DNA of 64,000 bases, from contig NC_003280.10 of assembly GCF_000002985.6 (NCBI RefSeq), positions 3,902,501 to 3,966,500 on the forward strand, written 5' to 3'. Shown here one piece after another: positions 31,987-43,600 of this stretch. The position numbers were made by a program, and so were the translations under genes. The stretch comes from Caenorhabditis elegans (lineage: Eukaryota; Nematoda; Chromadorea; Rhabditida; Rhabditidae). The notes below the pieces were generated by a model, which saw only the letters and a program-made list of their open reading frames with translations, ran no database searches and was not told where the DNA came from. The stretch's first letter is position 1. Each line of letters begins with the position of its first letter.

Positions 31987-33389
31987 ATGAGTGCCAAATC
32001 TCGCGCAAAGGCTGCCTCAAAGCCTCGACATCAATCCACTCCGTTCCCAAAGACGAAACAGGTTGGTTTTTGATTAAAAAAGGCAAAAATGAAGTAAAAA
32101 ACGAAGAAATTCAGTTTAAGTGCACATGGGATGGTTGTGATCATCGCGTGTTCTATACGAGCCGTGGGCTTCAGTGGCACACTAGCGTAGCACACAAACT
32201 AGATAATTCTGAGGTGTTTTTGTGTGAATTCTCTCAATTTTTCAATAAATTAATTTCAGATTCCATCGACGCGGCTTCAACTCTCCGACGACGAAGCTCC
32301 GCCATCATCTCCATCGCTGAATTTGAGCACAAGATCCATGCGAAAGGTGCTTCTTTGGAAATTTATTCGCTATTTCCCCCTGGCCGACCGTCGGCCGTCT
32401 GCGTCTCCATATCTCTGTCATGTATCGACCCCGTCGTATTTATTCAAATTGCCAAGTTTTCTTTTGTTAATTTCTTGCATTTAGTTGATTTTATTGTTAA
32501 ACCGTCTCAAAATTGCCTGAAAAGACCCAATTTCCGTTTTTTGGCGTCGAAATTACAGTCAAATTCTGCTATTTTCTTGTCGTAGCGGCTTGGAATGTCG
32601 TTTTTATCGAATTTTGCATATTCTGGTCATTTATCTCACTATAATTCGCTGTTCAAGGCGAATTTGATGCCTATAGGCCTTGAAATTCGCCAAAGTTAAC
32701 GATAAATCAATAAAAACTGTATTCCAGCTGCTGCGGCGACAAAAAGTCGATGAAATTTCGGAATTTTTCCCATTTTAACTTTATTTTTTCAGAGATCGGT
32801 CCCCATTCCGCTTCCAGAAGACTCGAAAGAAATGGTGGCTTCGAGAAAATCAACGCAGAAGAAGGCAAAAAAGGAGAAGACCCCAGAGAAAGAAGCAACT
32901 CCGGAACCGGAATCTCCTGACGATTCGGGATCCGAAGAAATCGATAATGAGATGATGGAAGAGGAGAAGCAGGAGTACAAGTTCGTGTATAACATTGTCG
33001 AGCGCGTGCCGGTGAGTTTTCTTGCAGAATTCTGGAATTTTCACCTAAAAAATCCAATTTTCAGCCTCCACAAACTGTATTCTCTGTCGGCGAAATGGGC
33101 AAGAAGCTGCTGCCGGAGCTCCAGGCGAAGGTCTCTCTCACCAAGAGAAAGCACAAAGAAGACTACTGCATCGCGTGCCTCGACTACAAATTCGTCACCG
33201 GAGAGTGCTCCAAGGCTCACGATGACAACGCGGATCGCTTGCAGAAGTTCTGGAAGAGGTTTCTCATATTTTTTTGGTGAAAAATCTCAATAAATTGCCA
33301 ATTTTTTCAGCGAATTCCCACACACCGAGCCACTCACCAAGGCCATCGTGCTCGCCGATCTCACAACAATTGCCGAAGAATGGGTCTGA
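31987..33389 (+). CDS. Small C2H2 zinc-finger protein with an unassigned C-terminal module
   Basis: Six exons join in phase: 31987-32061, 32115-32213, 32260-32346, 32793-33011, 33065-33258 and 33311-33389, giving 250 residues. Exon 2 holds one C2H2 finger with wide Cys spacing (CTWDGCDHRVFYTSRGLQWH... ending VAH, residues about 28-52). Exon 4 is a Lys/Glu-rich, probably disordered linker (KKAKKEKTPEKEATPEPESP, then an acidic run). The last two exons encode a compact conserved-looking block with CIACLDYKFVTGECSKAH followed by an amphipathic segment. Nuclear localisation and nucleic-acid binding are inferred from the finger and basic N-terminus. I do not recognise the gene. A polyadenylation signal AATAAA lies near 33545. 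Confidence 0.85.
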
Positions 33390-33868
33390 ATCGTTGTATC
33401 ATCCAATTATATATTTTATTTTTATATTTATATTTACTCGTCCCTCAAGCATCTCTGACAAATTCCACTGGCTTTTTATTCTAATTTATTCATATTTTCA
33501 AATTGCCCCTCGAATATTTTTTATTGTTGAATCAAGTTTTCATAGCAATAAACTCTGTCACATATTTAAAAATCTCAATTTTTACGAGTTTTTGATGTTA
33601 TAATTGTATTTCTCTTGTGATTTTTCGTTTTTATGATATGTGGTTTTCCCGCGCTTTTCTCGGTTTATTCCGTAGAAAATAAGAAGTTTTTTGTGTTTTT
33701 TCCTGAAATTCCGCGAAAATTTGCATTTTCTTGGCGGAAAAATAAAAAAAATTCGATTAAAAAAAAAGAATAAACGTGAGTTCACGCGTGGACTCAATAG
33801 TCAATAATCCACGTGTTTTAATTAATTTTTGTTTAAATTTTAAAAGAAAAAGTACACGTGGCAATCAA

Positions 33869-34150
33869 ACTTGGAAAACCGTGGAAAAATCAATAAAATT
33901 TTTCATTTCTTTTTTGCTCGGCTCGCTTGGCTTGGAAAAGAGCCCCGTTTTTGGAGAAATAAAGGTAAAATTTAGCATATTTCTGAGCATTTTAATGAAT
34001 AAATGGAATTTTAGCATTTCGAGACTTGGAAAGCCGTGGAAAAAAATTAGCGGTCGCTCTGCTCGGAAAAGAGCCCCGTTTTCGTGCGCTGAAGGTAAAA
34101 TTTAAGATATTTCTGAGCATTTTTAATGAAAAACTGAAATTTTAGCATTT
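33869..34150. repeat. Two tandem units of about 140 bp
   Basis: Unit 1 (33869-34022) and unit 2 (34023-34150) both contain ACTTGGAAA.CCGTGGAAAAA, GGAAAAGAGCCCCGTTTT, GGTAAAATTTA and ATATTTCTGAGCATTTT. Not coding as far as I can see. Confidence 0.75.
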
Positions 34151-34349
34151 CGAGACGGTTTCGAGAGGGTCATGGACAATAAATGGATCGTTTTGTTGGA
34201 AGGATGCCTCCGTGGGAAGTCGTGCAGGAGGAGAAGACGGATTTTGGATTGATGACGCCAAATGTTTGGTAACAACTAGTTTCATGGTAGGCAGGCTCGG
34301 TTTCAGACCCTGTCGCCTGCCTCCAACCTGGCTCTCGCCTCATTTCTAC

Positions 34350-34520
34350 GCCGCAACATTTGTGACTCGCTAAATATCTCGTAGCGAAAACTACAGTACT
34401 TCTTTAACTCACTACTGTAGGGCTCACATGAGCCCTACATTTGTCATTTAAAGGATTACTGTAGTTTTCGCCTCGAGATATTTTGCGCGTCAAATGTGTT
34501 GCGCAATACGCATTCTTAGA
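34350..34520. mobile_element. Foldback element, ATTCTGAGAATGCGTATTGC family, copy 2
   Basis: AAATATCTCGTAGCGAAAAC with ACTACAGTA on the left is mirrored by TACTGTAGTTTTCGCCTCGA on the right, followed by GTTGCGCAATACGCATTCT. Confidence 0.8.
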
Positions 34521-35001
34521 ATATGTGTGTTCTTGTAATAGTGCGAAAGATGATTGTTTTTGCCGCTTTTCGGGTTCCGCGACGCCAGGAGGCGAGGCTC
34601 ACCGAGCGAAGCAGACGCTGTAGGCACTTTCGCGCCTACATAGAAGCCCTAGGATCGGGCACGCTCCTTTACTAGGAGTACGGTAGTTCCAAACTACTCA
34701 CTGATATGAAATATTTTCCTATATTTCATAGTTTCTTTGAAATGTTTTAAAATTTTTTTTCGTTTTTTTCTAACTCCCCTGGGCCTGAGGTATGATCGTC
34801 GATCGGTGTTGTTGCAAACAACAATTACTGCACAGCAACCACTTAATGTCCTGCGAGGATCAAGGACGTCCAGGGCCGAATGGAGTTTGGGTGGGGAGCA
34901 AGGGTATCAATGTTCCGTAAAAATTACAAAAACGGGACAACGGGACAAACGGGACACGGGAATTGGCACCCTTGGTGGGGAGTCCGAGGGCCTCCGCCAC
35001 C

Positions 35002-36062
35002 GGCCTTCATTCCGAGGGGACAAACTTTTAGGGTGGCAAGGTATTTTTGGGGACAAAGTATCCAAAGTGGCATGGTATCCAGTCGACAAAGTGCCATTTG
35101 TCTCTGACCGGGCGTATCTTCGGTGACAAACTTTTTTCAACTAGTTTTTATATGTATTTTTCGACCATTTTTTGTTCATATTTTACTGGAATAAGTTTTT
35201 AAATGCAATTTTCCATGGATTTTCGGCCTTGACTACTCACAATTGAATGTATGAACAATGATCTTTTGGGAAATTGCTGTAAAACGTCCAACTCACTTGG
35301 AATATCGTAAGATTCTTCCTTATAATCTGGTCCTTAAGCTCCAAAGGATCACAGGGGGTACCTCCTGATGATCTGATCCTTCAGCTCCGAAGGATCAGAA
35401 GGGTACCTCCTGATGATCTGATCCTTCAGCTTCAAAGGATCATAAGGGGTATAAAAGCAATAAATCCCCTTCTGTACCCTTCTGATCCTTTGAAGCTGAA
35501 GGATCAGATCATTAGGAGGTACCCTTCTGATCCTTCGGAGCTGAAGGATCAGATCACCAGGAGGTACCCTTGTGATCCTTCGGAGCTGAAGGATCAGATC
35601 ACCAGGAGGTACCCTTGTGATCCTTCGGAGCTTAAGGATCAGATCATCAGGAGGTACCCTTCTGATCCTTCGGAGCTGAAGGATCAGATCATCAGGAGGT
35701 ACCCCCTGTGATCCTTCGGAGCTTAAGGGTCAGATTATAAGGAAGAATCTTACGATATTCCAAGTTAGTTGGACGTTTTACAGCATTTTCCCAAAAGATC
35801 ATTGTTCATACATTCAATTGTGAGTAGTCAAGGCCGAAAATCCATGGAAAATTGCATTTAAAAACTTATTCCAGTAAAATATGAACAAAAAATGGTCGAA
35901 AAATACATATAAAAACTAGTTGAAAAAAGTTTGTCACCGAAGATACGCCCGGTCAGAGACAAATGGCACTTTGTCGACTGGATACCATGCCACTTTGAAT
36001 ACTTTGTCCCCAAAAATACCTTGCCACCCTAAAAGTTTGTCCCCTCGGAATGAAGGCCTCCG
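35002..36062. mobile_element. 1.1-kb foldback element with minisatellite core
   Basis: Arms of about 330 bp (35002-35330 and 35735-36062) are near-identical reverse complements. The outer end is GGCCTTCATTCCGAGGGGAC and the inner end is AGATTCTTCCTTATAATCTG. The centre is a 45-bp tandem repeat. There is no transposase. Confidence 0.85.
35330..35735. repeat. 45-bp palindromic minisatellite
   Basis: The unit includes GATCCTTCGGAGCTGAAGGA and AGGAGGTACCC and repeats about eight or nine times, inverting near 35455-35470. The 15-residue-periodic ORF (35490-35711) is a by-product. Confidence 0.85.
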
Positions 36063-36330
36063 CCACCTTGTCTGGAGATGCCCAGAGTTCTTCTGGGAGA
36101 ATCAGAGTGCTGAGGCAACTGATCAAGTGTTGCACTTTTCCGTCTTCATCTCCGCATTTCAAACATTTTGTGACGCTTCGTCCTTCTATCTTGGCTTCAT
36201 ATTCCTCAACTAACAGTGAATGACCGCAACGGCCTTCTCTGTTATGAGGTCAAGGTCGAGACTAGCTTTCTCACTCGATGATGGTTTCAGCGGTGGGTTT
36301 CTCGGGGGTTTGGATGGTCTTTCGGGAAGT
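36063..36330 (-). pseudogene. Decayed retrotransposon-like coding remnant
   Basis: The minus strand encodes REGRCGHSLLVEEYEAKIEG followed by a CLKCGDEDG...HLISC zinc-knuckle-like motif. The GH...C-x2-C...H...C pattern is typical of the C-terminal end of non-LTR retrotransposon ORFs. In-frame stops upstream (around 36250-36275) show that it is dead. Identification of the clade is not possible here. Confidence 0.5.
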
Positions 36331-36820
36331 CGTTTCCAATTGAGGACCCGACATGGATGCTGACCTGCGCCTTGCTACATCTGTTGATTGGCCAGCTTGA
36401 GTTTTTCTTTCAGTGGCAAGCAACCTGTCTTTTGATAGATGTGGCTTACCAGTTTATCGAGAAGTTTATCGATTGTTGCACCAGTTTGTCCCTGTCATCG
36501 ATATTATCACTCGAATTTTGTACCGCAAACAATTTACGACATTTCCGACGTGTTATGATCTTCATTGTGATGCTCAGAAGTTTAGGGGAGTTAATCCTGC
36601 CAACTTCATCCGAAACCTATCAGTAAATTGATAAGTTTCGAGTTATTTCGACAAGACTTTTTAAAATACAGTCAGTATTGTAGAGTCTAAAACTAGTTTT
36701 TTCGGTTCCTTCTGACTCTTCCAACCTTCCAAATTCCTGGATTACTGTTGTGTGGCCCTGTGCACACAAGATGAGTTGTCTATAGTTTGATCAATAGGGT
36801 CTGTCTTCCGGCGGGTGATA
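36331..36820. other. Unassigned DNA between remnant and Tc3
   Basis: Higher GC than the surroundings. The last 33 bases before Tc3 read (minus strand) as the continuation of a frame present on the other side of the transposon. No intact gene. Confidence 0.4.
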
Positions 36821-39157
36821 CAGTGTGGGAAAGTTCTATAGGACCCCCCCTAATTTGAAGGTTTGAGGAACTTCCGAAAATTTTTTCGAAAAACTGCTAA
36901 TGCCGTTCGTTTTTAAATTGAAAAAAACCTATATACATTTTTTTCCAGAAGTTTATCTCAAAAACTGAGGTCGCGCTGGAAAAAACGTCAAAATCCAGTG
37001 TGAAACTTCTATAGGACCCCCCGTTTTTTTTCACGATTTTTACTAAAATCAACAGATTTTGGAATTTTTGACAAAGCTCAAATCAAGTTTGAGTTAGAAA
37101 TGAGTTCAGATAAGCAGTTTTGACTTTAAAAAATTAATACGAAATGTTCTCGTGGGATCTCCAGACTGGTTCTGATTCTTCCGATCTTTGATGTTCAAGT
37201 CTGTTTCAAGCTTCCTGGTGCTCTCGGTAATGCCAAAACTTGATAAACTCTCTTTAACAAGTTCCTACTAAAATTCCTAGCACGCACTTTAGATGTTTCG
37301 ACTGTGTAGTCAAGCTGATTTGGCAAAATATGCAGCAGGAAACAATGGAAGGCTTATCAGGAATCAAATCGTTTTTCTTTGATTACAAGGTTCCATGGGA
37401 CCAATATTTCAAGTTAAATTGTCCCTCACAGATGTTATTTACTATTTTTTGCGTGAATTATTAAATGTGGAATTGTGGCATGTGTTGTGGCACACATATA
37501 GAGGCTGGAAAGCTTACTTCGAAAGCAGTCTAACTTGCAATGCCTCGAGGATCTGCCCTTTCGGACACTGAACGCGCTCAGCTGGATGTTATGAAATTGC
37601 TCAATGTGTCCCTGCATGAAATGAGTAGGAAAATTTCCCGTTCTCGACACTGTATTCGCGTGTATCTGAAGGATCCGGTGAGCTACGGTACATCTAAAAG
37701 AGCTCCTCGTCGCAAAGCTCTCTCCGTGCGTGACGAACGAAATGTGATTCGTGCTGCCTCCAACTCCTGTAAGACGGCAAGAGATATTCGCAATGAGCTT
37801 CAATTGTCTGCTTCAAAAAGGACCATCCTCAATGTCATCAAACGATCTGGTGTAATCGTTCGTCAGAAACTTCGCCCTGCTCCGTTACTCTCTGCAGACC
37901 ATAAACTCAAGCGATTGGAATTTGCTAAGAACAATATGGGAACGAATTGGAGTAAAGTGAGAATTTAAAAAAGCAAGAGTGAATAATTAGGATCATTGTT
38001 TTAGGTTGTCTTCTCCGATGAAAAGAAATTCAATCTCGATGGGCCTGACGGTTGCCGCTACTATTGGCGCGATTTGCGCAAGGAACCAATGGTTTTTTCG
38101 AGACGTAATTTTGGAGGAGGAACGGTGATGGTTTGGGGAGCGTTCACGGAGAAGAAGAAGCTTGAGATACAGTTCGTCAGTAGCAAGATGAACAGCACTG
38201 ACTATCAGAACGTCTTGGAACTGGAGCTCTCCAAATATCTTCGTCACTACTCCAGAAAAGACTTTAGATTTCAGCAGGATAATGCGACAATCCATGTGAG
38301 CAACTCAACCCGCGACTATTTCAAGCTCAAGAAGATCAACCTTCTTGATTGGCCAGCTCGAAGTCCTGATCTCAATCCAATCGAAAATTTGTGGGGGATT
38401 CTTGTCCGTATCGTGTATGCTCAGAACAAGACTTACCCAACAGTTGCATCGTTGAAGCAAGGAATTCTCGACGCTTGGAAGTCTATTCCGGACAACCAGC
38501 TGAAAAGTTTGGTCAGATCAATGGAGGACAGACTGTTTGAGATCATCCGCACACAAGGAAACCCGATTAACTATTGATCCTTTCTTGATTTTAGTATATG
38601 AATGTTCTGTTGTTGATCAAAAATAACTGCAACTTGTTAATACGCTGTTTCTGACTGGTTTCTTGGGGATGGCGTAAAAATGTTTATGGTGTGTGTGCTA
38701 GGAATTTTAGTAGGAACTTGTTAAAGAGAGTTTATCAAGTTTTGGCATTACCGAGAGCACCAGGAAGCTTGAAACAGACTTGAACATCAAAGATCGGAAG
38801 AATCAGAACCAGTCTGGAGATCCCACGAGAACATTTCGTATTAATTTTTTAAAGTCAAAACTGCTTATCTGAACTCATTTCTAACTCAAACTTGATTTGA
38901 GCTTTGTCAAAAATTCCAAAATCTGTTGATTTTAGTAAAAATCGTGAAAAAAAACGGGGGGTCCTATAGAAGTTTCACACTGGATTTTGACGTTTTTTCC
39001 AGCGCGACCTCAGTTTTTGAGATAAACTTCTGGAAAAAAATGTATATAGGTTTTTTTCAATTTAAAAACGAATGGCATTAGCAGTTTTTCAAAAAAATTT
39101 TCGGAAGTTCCTCAAACCTTCAAATTAGGGGGGGTCCTATAGAACTTTCCCACACTG
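36821..39157 (+). mobile_element. Tc3: Tc3 transposon, apparently full length (2337 bp)
   Basis: The ends CAGTGTGGGAAAGTTCTATA and its complement are flanked by TA duplications at 36819-36820 and 39158-39159. Terminal inverted repeats of about 460 bp (about 36821-37282 and 38696-39157) differ at only a couple of positions. Length is within a few bases of canonical Tc3. The transposase gene is intact, so the copy may be autonomous. Confidence 0.95.
37540..38577 (+). CDS. Tc3A: Tc3 transposase (Tc3A)
   Basis: Two exons, 37540-37956 and 38005-38577, join in phase and encode 329 residues, the known Tc3A length. The N-terminal half is the bipartite helix-turn-helix DNA-binding region (MPRGSALSDTERAQLDVMKL; a second HTH near residues 70-120). 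The catalytic DDE triad is present at D144 (FSDEKKF), D231 (QQDNATIH) and E266 (DLNPIENLW). It binds the inverted repeats and catalyses cut-and-paste insertion into TA sites. No stop or frameshift is seen. Confidence 0.96.
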
Positions 39158-39159
39158 TA

Positions 39160-39254
39160 TATGACCTTTTCCCACTTCTCTGTGGTCTTCCCCTTCCCCC
39201 TGTACGGGTTATGAGGGTCATTGTCACCCCACTGCCTAGCCACTGAGCGGTTGC
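39160..39254 (-). pseudogene. Coding-like fragment interrupted by Tc3
   Basis: About 30 codons are open on the minus strand (TDVSNRSVARQWGDNDPHNP and onwards). If Tc3 and one TA are removed, the frame continues a further 13 codons to a stop near 36788. This could be the end of the retroelement seen at 36063-36330 or a different ORF. Confidence 0.4.
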
Positions 39255-39270
39255 TCACGTCAGTGGTTAT

Positions 39271-40530
39271 CTTGTATTCACTTTTCGGTTCAACATATTT
39301 TACATTTCATTTCCAACTTCCGTGAATCTCCTCTCTACCTAATGAGTACTGACAGAATACCGGCAGTATTCTGGGGTCTCATTAGGTTTTAGTTTCTTCT
39401 GTGAATCTCCTCTCCACCTAATGATTCCTGACAGAATACCGGCAGTATTCTGGGGTCTCATTAGCTTTTAGTTTCTTCTGTGAATCTCCTCTCAACCTAA
39501 TGATTCCTGACAGAATACCGGCAGTATTCTGGGGTCTCATTAGGTTTTAGTTTCTTCTGTGAATCTCCTCTCAACCTAATGATTCCTGACAGAATACCGG
39601 CAGTATTCTGGGGTCTCATTAGGTTTTAGTTTCTTCTGTGAATCTCCTCTCAACCTAATGATTCCTGACAGAATACCGGCAGTATTCTGGGGTCTCATTA
39701 GGTTTTAGTTTCTTCTGTGAATCTCCTCTCCACCTAATGATTCCTGACAGAATACCGGCAGTATTCTGGGGTCTCATTAGGTTTTAGTTTCTTCTGTGAA
39801 TCTCCTCTCTACCTAATGATTCCTGACAGAATACCGGCAGTATTCTGGGGTCTCATTAGGTTTTAGTTTCTTCTGTGAATCTCCTCTCCACCTAATGATT
39901 CCTGACAGAATACCGGCAGTATTCTGGGGTCTCATTAGGTTTTAGTTTCTTCTGTGAATCTCCTCTCCACCTAATGATTCCTGACAGAATACCGGCAGTA
40001 TTCTGGGGTCTCATTAGGTTTTAGTTTCTTCTGTGAATCTCCTCTCTACCTAATGAGTCCTGACAGAATACCGGCAGTATTCTGGGGTCTCATTAGGTTT
40101 TAGTTTCTTCTGTGAATCTCCTCTCCACCTAATGATTCCTGACAGAATACCGGCAGTATTCTGGGGTCTCATTAGGTTTTAGTTTCTTCTGTGAATCTCC
40201 TCTCCACCTAATGATTCCTGACAGAATACCGGCAGTATTCTGGGGTCTCATTAGGTTTTAGTTTCTTCTGTGAATCTCCTCTCCACCTAATGATTCCTGA
40301 CAGAATACCGGCAGTATTCTGGGGTCTCATTAGGTTTTAGTTTCTTCTGTGAATCTCCTCTCCACCTAATGATTCCTGACAGAATACCGGCAGTATTCTG
40401 GGGTCTCATTAGGTTTTAGTTTCTTCTGTGAATCTCCTCTCCACCTAATGATTCCTGACAGAATCCCGGCAGTATTCTGGGGTCTCATTAGGTTTTAGTT
40501 TCTTCTGTGAATCTCCTCTCTTCCCTGACA
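39271..40530. repeat. 79-bp hairpin minisatellite, array 1 (about 15 units)
   Basis: Unit core: CCTAATGATTCCTGACAGAA, then TACCGGCAGTATTCTGGGGT, CTCATTAGGTTTTAGTTTCT and TCTGTGAATCTCCTCTCCA. Nested inverted pairs CCTAATGA/TCATTAGG and AGAATAC/GTATTCT let each unit fold into a hairpin. A unique left segment (39271-39326) precedes the array and a degenerate last unit closes it. Confidence 0.95.
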
Positions 40531-40640
40531 AAAGACCGGCAGTATTGGGGGGGGGGGGGGTCTGAAACTAACTTTTGGGTTTTTAAATCTTGTTTTATTT
40601 TTTGCTTTCTCCTGAAAGTATTGTGGATAAATGGAAAATC
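40531..40640. repeat. Right flank copy 1 with G14 tract
   Basis: AAAGACCGGCAGTATT, a 14-G run (40547-40560), then TCTGAAACTAACTTTTGGG and onward to AAATGGAAAAT. The same segment follows array 2 at 44073-44181. Confidence 0.95.
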
Positions 40641-43600
40641 TTGTATTCACTTTTCGGTTCAACATATTTTACATTTCATTTCCAACTTCCGTGAATCTCC
40701 TCTCTACCTAATGAGTACTGACAGAATACCGGCAGTATTCTGGGGTCTCATTAGGTTTTAGTTTCTTCTGTGAATCTCCTCTCCACCTAATGATTCCTGA
40801 CAGAATACCGGCAGTATTCTGGGGTCTCATTAGGTTTTAGTTTCTTCTGTGAATCTCCTCTCAACCTAATGATTCCTGACAGAATACCTGCAGTATTCTG
40901 GGGTCTCATTAGGTTTTAGTTTCTTCTGTGAATCTCCTCTCAACCTAATGATTCCTGACAGAATACCGGCAGTATTCTGGGGTCTCATTAGGTTTTAGTT
41001 TCTTCTGTGAATCTCCTCTCACCTAATGATTCCTGACAGAATACCGGCAGTATTCTGGGGTCTCATTAGGTTTTAGTTTCTTCTGTGAATCTCCTCTCTA
41101 CCTAGTGAGTCCTGACAGAATACCGGCAGTACTCCTCTCCACCTAATGATTCCTGACAGAATACCGGCAGTATTCTGGGGTCTCATTAGCTTTTAGTTTC
41201 TTCTGTGAATCTCCTCTCAACCTAATGATTCCTGACAGAATACCGGCAGTATTCTGGGGTCTCATTAGCTTTTAGTTTCTTCTGTGAATCTCCTCTCCAC
41301 CTAATGATTCCTGACAGAATACCGGCAGTATTCTGGGGTCTCATTAGGTTTTAGTTTCTTCTGTGAATCTCCTCTCCACCTAATGATTCCTGACAGAATA
41401 CCGGCAGTATTCTGGGGTCTCATTAGGTTTTAGTTTCTTCTGTGAATCTCCTCTCTACCTAGTGAGTCCTGACAGAATACCGGCAGTATTCTGGGGTCTC
41501 ATTAGGTTTTAGTTTCTTCTGTGAATCTCCTCTCCACCTAATGATTCCTGACAGAATACCGGCAGTATTCTGGGGTCTCATTAGGTTTTAGTTTCTTCTG
41601 TGAATCTCCTCTCCACCTAATGATTCCTGACAGAATACCGGCAGTATTCTGGGGTCTCATTAGGTTTTAGTTTCTTCTGTGAATCTCCTCTCCACCTAAT
41701 GATTCCTGACAGAATACCGGCAGTATTCTGGGGTCTCATTAGGTTTTAGTTTCTTCTGTGAATCTCCTCTCCACCTAATGATTCCTGACAGAATACCGGC
41801 AGTATTCTGGGGTCTCATTAGCTTTTAGTTTCTTCTGTGAATCTCCTCTCCACCTAATGATTCCTGACAGAATACCGGCAGTATTCTGGGGTCTCATTAG
41901 CTTTTAGTTTCTTCTGTGAATCTCCTCTCAACCTAATGATTCCTGACAGAATACCGGCAGTATTCTGGGGTCTCATTAGGTTTTAGTTTCTTCTGTGAAT
42001 CTCCTCTCCACCTAATGATTCCTGACAGAATACCGGCAGTATTCTGGGGTCTCATTAGGTTTTAGTTTCTTCTGTGAATCTCCTCTCCACCTAATGATTC
42101 CTGACAGAATACCGGCAGTATTCTGGGGTCTCATTAGGTTTTAGTTTCTTCTGTGAATCTCCTCTCCACCTAATGATTCCTGACAGAATACCGGCAGTAT
42201 TCTGGGGTCTCATTAGGTTTTAGTTTCTTCTGTGAATCTCCTCTCTACCTAGTGAGTCCTGACAGAATACCGGCAGTATTCTGGGGTCTCATTAGGTTTT
42301 AGTTTCTTCTGTGAATCTCCTCTCCACCTAATGATTCCTGACAGAATACCGGCAGTATTCTGGGGTCTCATTAGGTTTTAGTTTCTTCTGTGAATCTCCT
42401 CTCTACCTAATGATTCCTGACAGAATACCGGCAGTATTCTGGGGTCTCATTAGGTTTTAGTTTCTTCTGTGAATCTCCTCTCCACCTAATGATTCCTGAC
42501 AGAATACCGGCAGTATTCTGGGGTCTCATTAGCTTTTAGTTTCTTCTGTGAATCTCCTCTCAACCTAATGATTCCTGACAGAATACCGGCAGTATTCTGG
42601 GGTCTCATTAGCTTTTAGTTTCTTCTGTGAATCTCCTCTCCACCTAATGATTCCTGACAGAATACCGGCAGTATTCTGGGGTCTCATTAGCTTTTAGTTT
42701 CTTCTGTGAATCTCCTCTCCACCTAATGAGTCCATGACGGAATACCGGCAGTATTCTGGGGTCTCATTAGGTTTTAGTTACTTCTGTGAATCTCCTCTCC
42801 ACCTAATGATTCCTGACAGAATACCGGCAGTATTCTGGGGTCTCATTAGGTTTTAGTTTCTCTGTGAATCTCCTCTCAACCTAATGATTCCTGACAGAAT
42901 ACCGGCAGTATTCTGGGGTCTCATTAGGTTTTAGTTTCTTCTGTGAATCTCCTCTCCACCTAATGATTCCTGACAGAATACCGGCAGTATTCTGGGGTCT
43001 CATTAGGTTTTAGTTTCTTCTGTGAATCTCCTCTCCACCTAATGATTCCTGACAGAATACCGGCAGTATTCTGGGGTCTCATTAGGTTTTAGTTTCTTCT
43101 GTGAATCTCCTCTCCACCTAATGATTCCTGACAGAATACCGGCAGTATTCTGGGGTCTCATTAGGTTTTAGTTTCTTCTGTGAATCTCCTCTCCACCTAA
43201 TGATTCCTGACAGAATACCGGCAGTATTCTGGGGTCTCATTAGGTTTTAGTTTCTTCTGTGAATCTCCTCTCCACCTAATGATTCCTGACAGAATACCGG
43301 CAGTATTCTGGGGTCTCATTAGGTTTTAGTTTCTTCTGTGAATCTCCTCTCCACCTAATGATTCCTGACAGAATACCGGCAGTATTCTGGGGTCTCATTA
43401 GGTTTTAGTTTCTTCTGTGAATCTCCTCTCAACCTAATGATTCCTGACAGAATACCGGCAGTATTCTGGGGTCTCATTAGGTTTTAGTTTCTTCTGTGAA
43501 TCTCCTCTCCACCTAATGATTCCTGACAGAATACCGGCAGTATTCTGGGGTCTCATTAGGTTTTAGTTTCTTCTGTGAATCTCCTCTCCACCTAATGATT

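Noticed and set aside
31956..32585. 209-residue unspliced ORF
   Set aside because: It reads through introns of the small zinc-finger gene; the spliced model keeps the finger and gives a coherent 250-residue protein.
35490..35711. 73-residue ORF with 15-residue repeats
   Set aside because: It is the translation of the 45-bp minisatellite inside the foldback and has no independent support.
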